Assembly (NCBI GenBank): GCA_036278835.1
Contig: DASUKH010000213.1
Location: 1-5,825 of the forward strand
Length of the DNA: 5,825 bases
Direction: 5' to 3'
Source: DATARH01 sp036278835
GTDB taxonomy: Bacteria; Pseudomonadota; Alphaproteobacteria; ATCC43930; CGMCC-115725
A model generated the notes under the pieces. The model saw nothing but the letters and a program-made list of their open reading frames with translations. It was not told where the DNA came from and ran no database searches. The position numbers and the translations under genes were made by a program. Below are positions 5,671 through 5,825 of the stretch, piece by piece (within the stretch, counting starts at the first letter, position 1; each line of letters begins with the position of its first letter).

Positions 5671-5678
5671 CAGGTCAC

Positions 5679-5825
5679 GTGACGCTTCTCGAAGGGATGG
5701 CCGAGCGGATCGACGGCATCACCTGGGGCGGATTGCCGGAAGAGGCGGTGCATTGGGCCCGGAATGCGGTGCTCGATACGGTTGGCGTCACCCTGGCCGG
5801 TGCGCGCGAACCCTGTGCCGCGATC
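5679..5825 (+). CDS. MmgE/PrpD-family protein, N-terminal 49 codons (3' end outside window)
   Basis: Translation from GTG 5679 gives 49 residues to the window edge with no stop. Helical residues followed by LPEEAVHWARNAVLDTVGVTLAGAREP (starting at residue 19; key residues Leu19-Pro20, Leu32-Asp33, Gly36, Ala40-Gly41) match the N-terminus of the MmgE/PrpD family, where LP...A...LLDTxGxxLAG is the usual opening. The family includes 2-methylcitrate dehydratase and cis-aconitate decarboxylase, but many members have unknown substrates, and 49 residues cannot say which this is. The GTG start is supported by GGAGGT 8 bases upstream. It is on the same strand as the thiolase but separated by a repeat-rich gap, so cotranscription is uncertain. 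Confidence 0.85.
   Translation, partial: MTLLEGMAERIDGITWGGLPEEAVHWARNAVLDTVGVTLAGAREPCAAI

Larger units (their letters stand above)
5420..5678. other. Repeat-bearing intergenic region between thiolase and MmgE/PrpD genes
   Basis: No credible gene lies in these 259 bases. They hold a double-hairpin palindrome (5474-5548), inverted copies of CGCAAAGGAT on either side of it, and an A/T-richer stretch at about 5551-5612 where a promoter for the downstream gene could lie, although I see no convincing -35/-10 pair. Confidence 0.7.

Noticed and set aside
1..5825. CRISPR array, tRNA, rRNA or insertion sequence
   Set aside because: No regularly spaced repeats with unique spacers, no tRNA cloverleaf or rRNA signature, and no transposase gene were seen.

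Overview
The window is GC-rich and densely packed, and it reads as the chromosome of an alphaproteobacterium, probably of the Rhizobiales/Rhodospirillales kind. This rests on three signs: the short psd followed by pssA, an order common in that class; an alpha-type palindromic repeat whose spurious translation begins MAGLDPAIHV; and the GC-rich codon use. The genus cannot be fixed from this sequence.

Left part (1-1383). A short-chain dehydrogenase/reductase, cut at its 5' end by the window edge, runs on the plus strand. It converges, with only 9 bases between stop codons, on a minus-strand Rieske [2Fe-2S] protein. The Rieske cluster motif is complete. The C-terminal half, which in ring-hydroxylating oxygenases holds the catalytic iron, has no histidine at all.

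Centre (1525-3608). After a 141-base divergent gap come psd (phosphatidylserine decarboxylase proenzyme) and pssA (CDP-diacylglycerol-serine phosphatidyltransferase), which together make phosphatidylethanolamine. A small cupin gene follows at once; its Shine-Dalgarno overlaps the pssA stop, so the three look like one transcription unit. PssA has an odd arginine-valine repeat at its N-terminus, encoded by a near-12-bp tandem repeat.

Right-centre (3605-4199). A palindromic repeat of the GTAGGGCGG type begins inside the last codons of the cupin gene and supplies its stop. Just beyond it lies a two-gene cassette with a 4-base ATGA overlap: an 87-residue protein of a conserved small family, then a DUF2283 protein. 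It resembles a toxin-antitoxin-type pair.

Right part (4217-5825). A complete thiolase with an intact Cys-His-Cys set follows after 17 bases. A 259-base intergenic region then carries a double-hairpin REP-like palindrome set between inverted copies of a CGCAAAGGAT repeat. The window ends in the first 49 codons of a MmgE/PrpD-family gene that starts with GTG.

The most unusual items are the histidine-free Rieske protein, the small paired-gene cassette beside a palindromic repeat, and the repeat-coded N-terminus of PssA. I did not find a clear undescribed multi-gene system.
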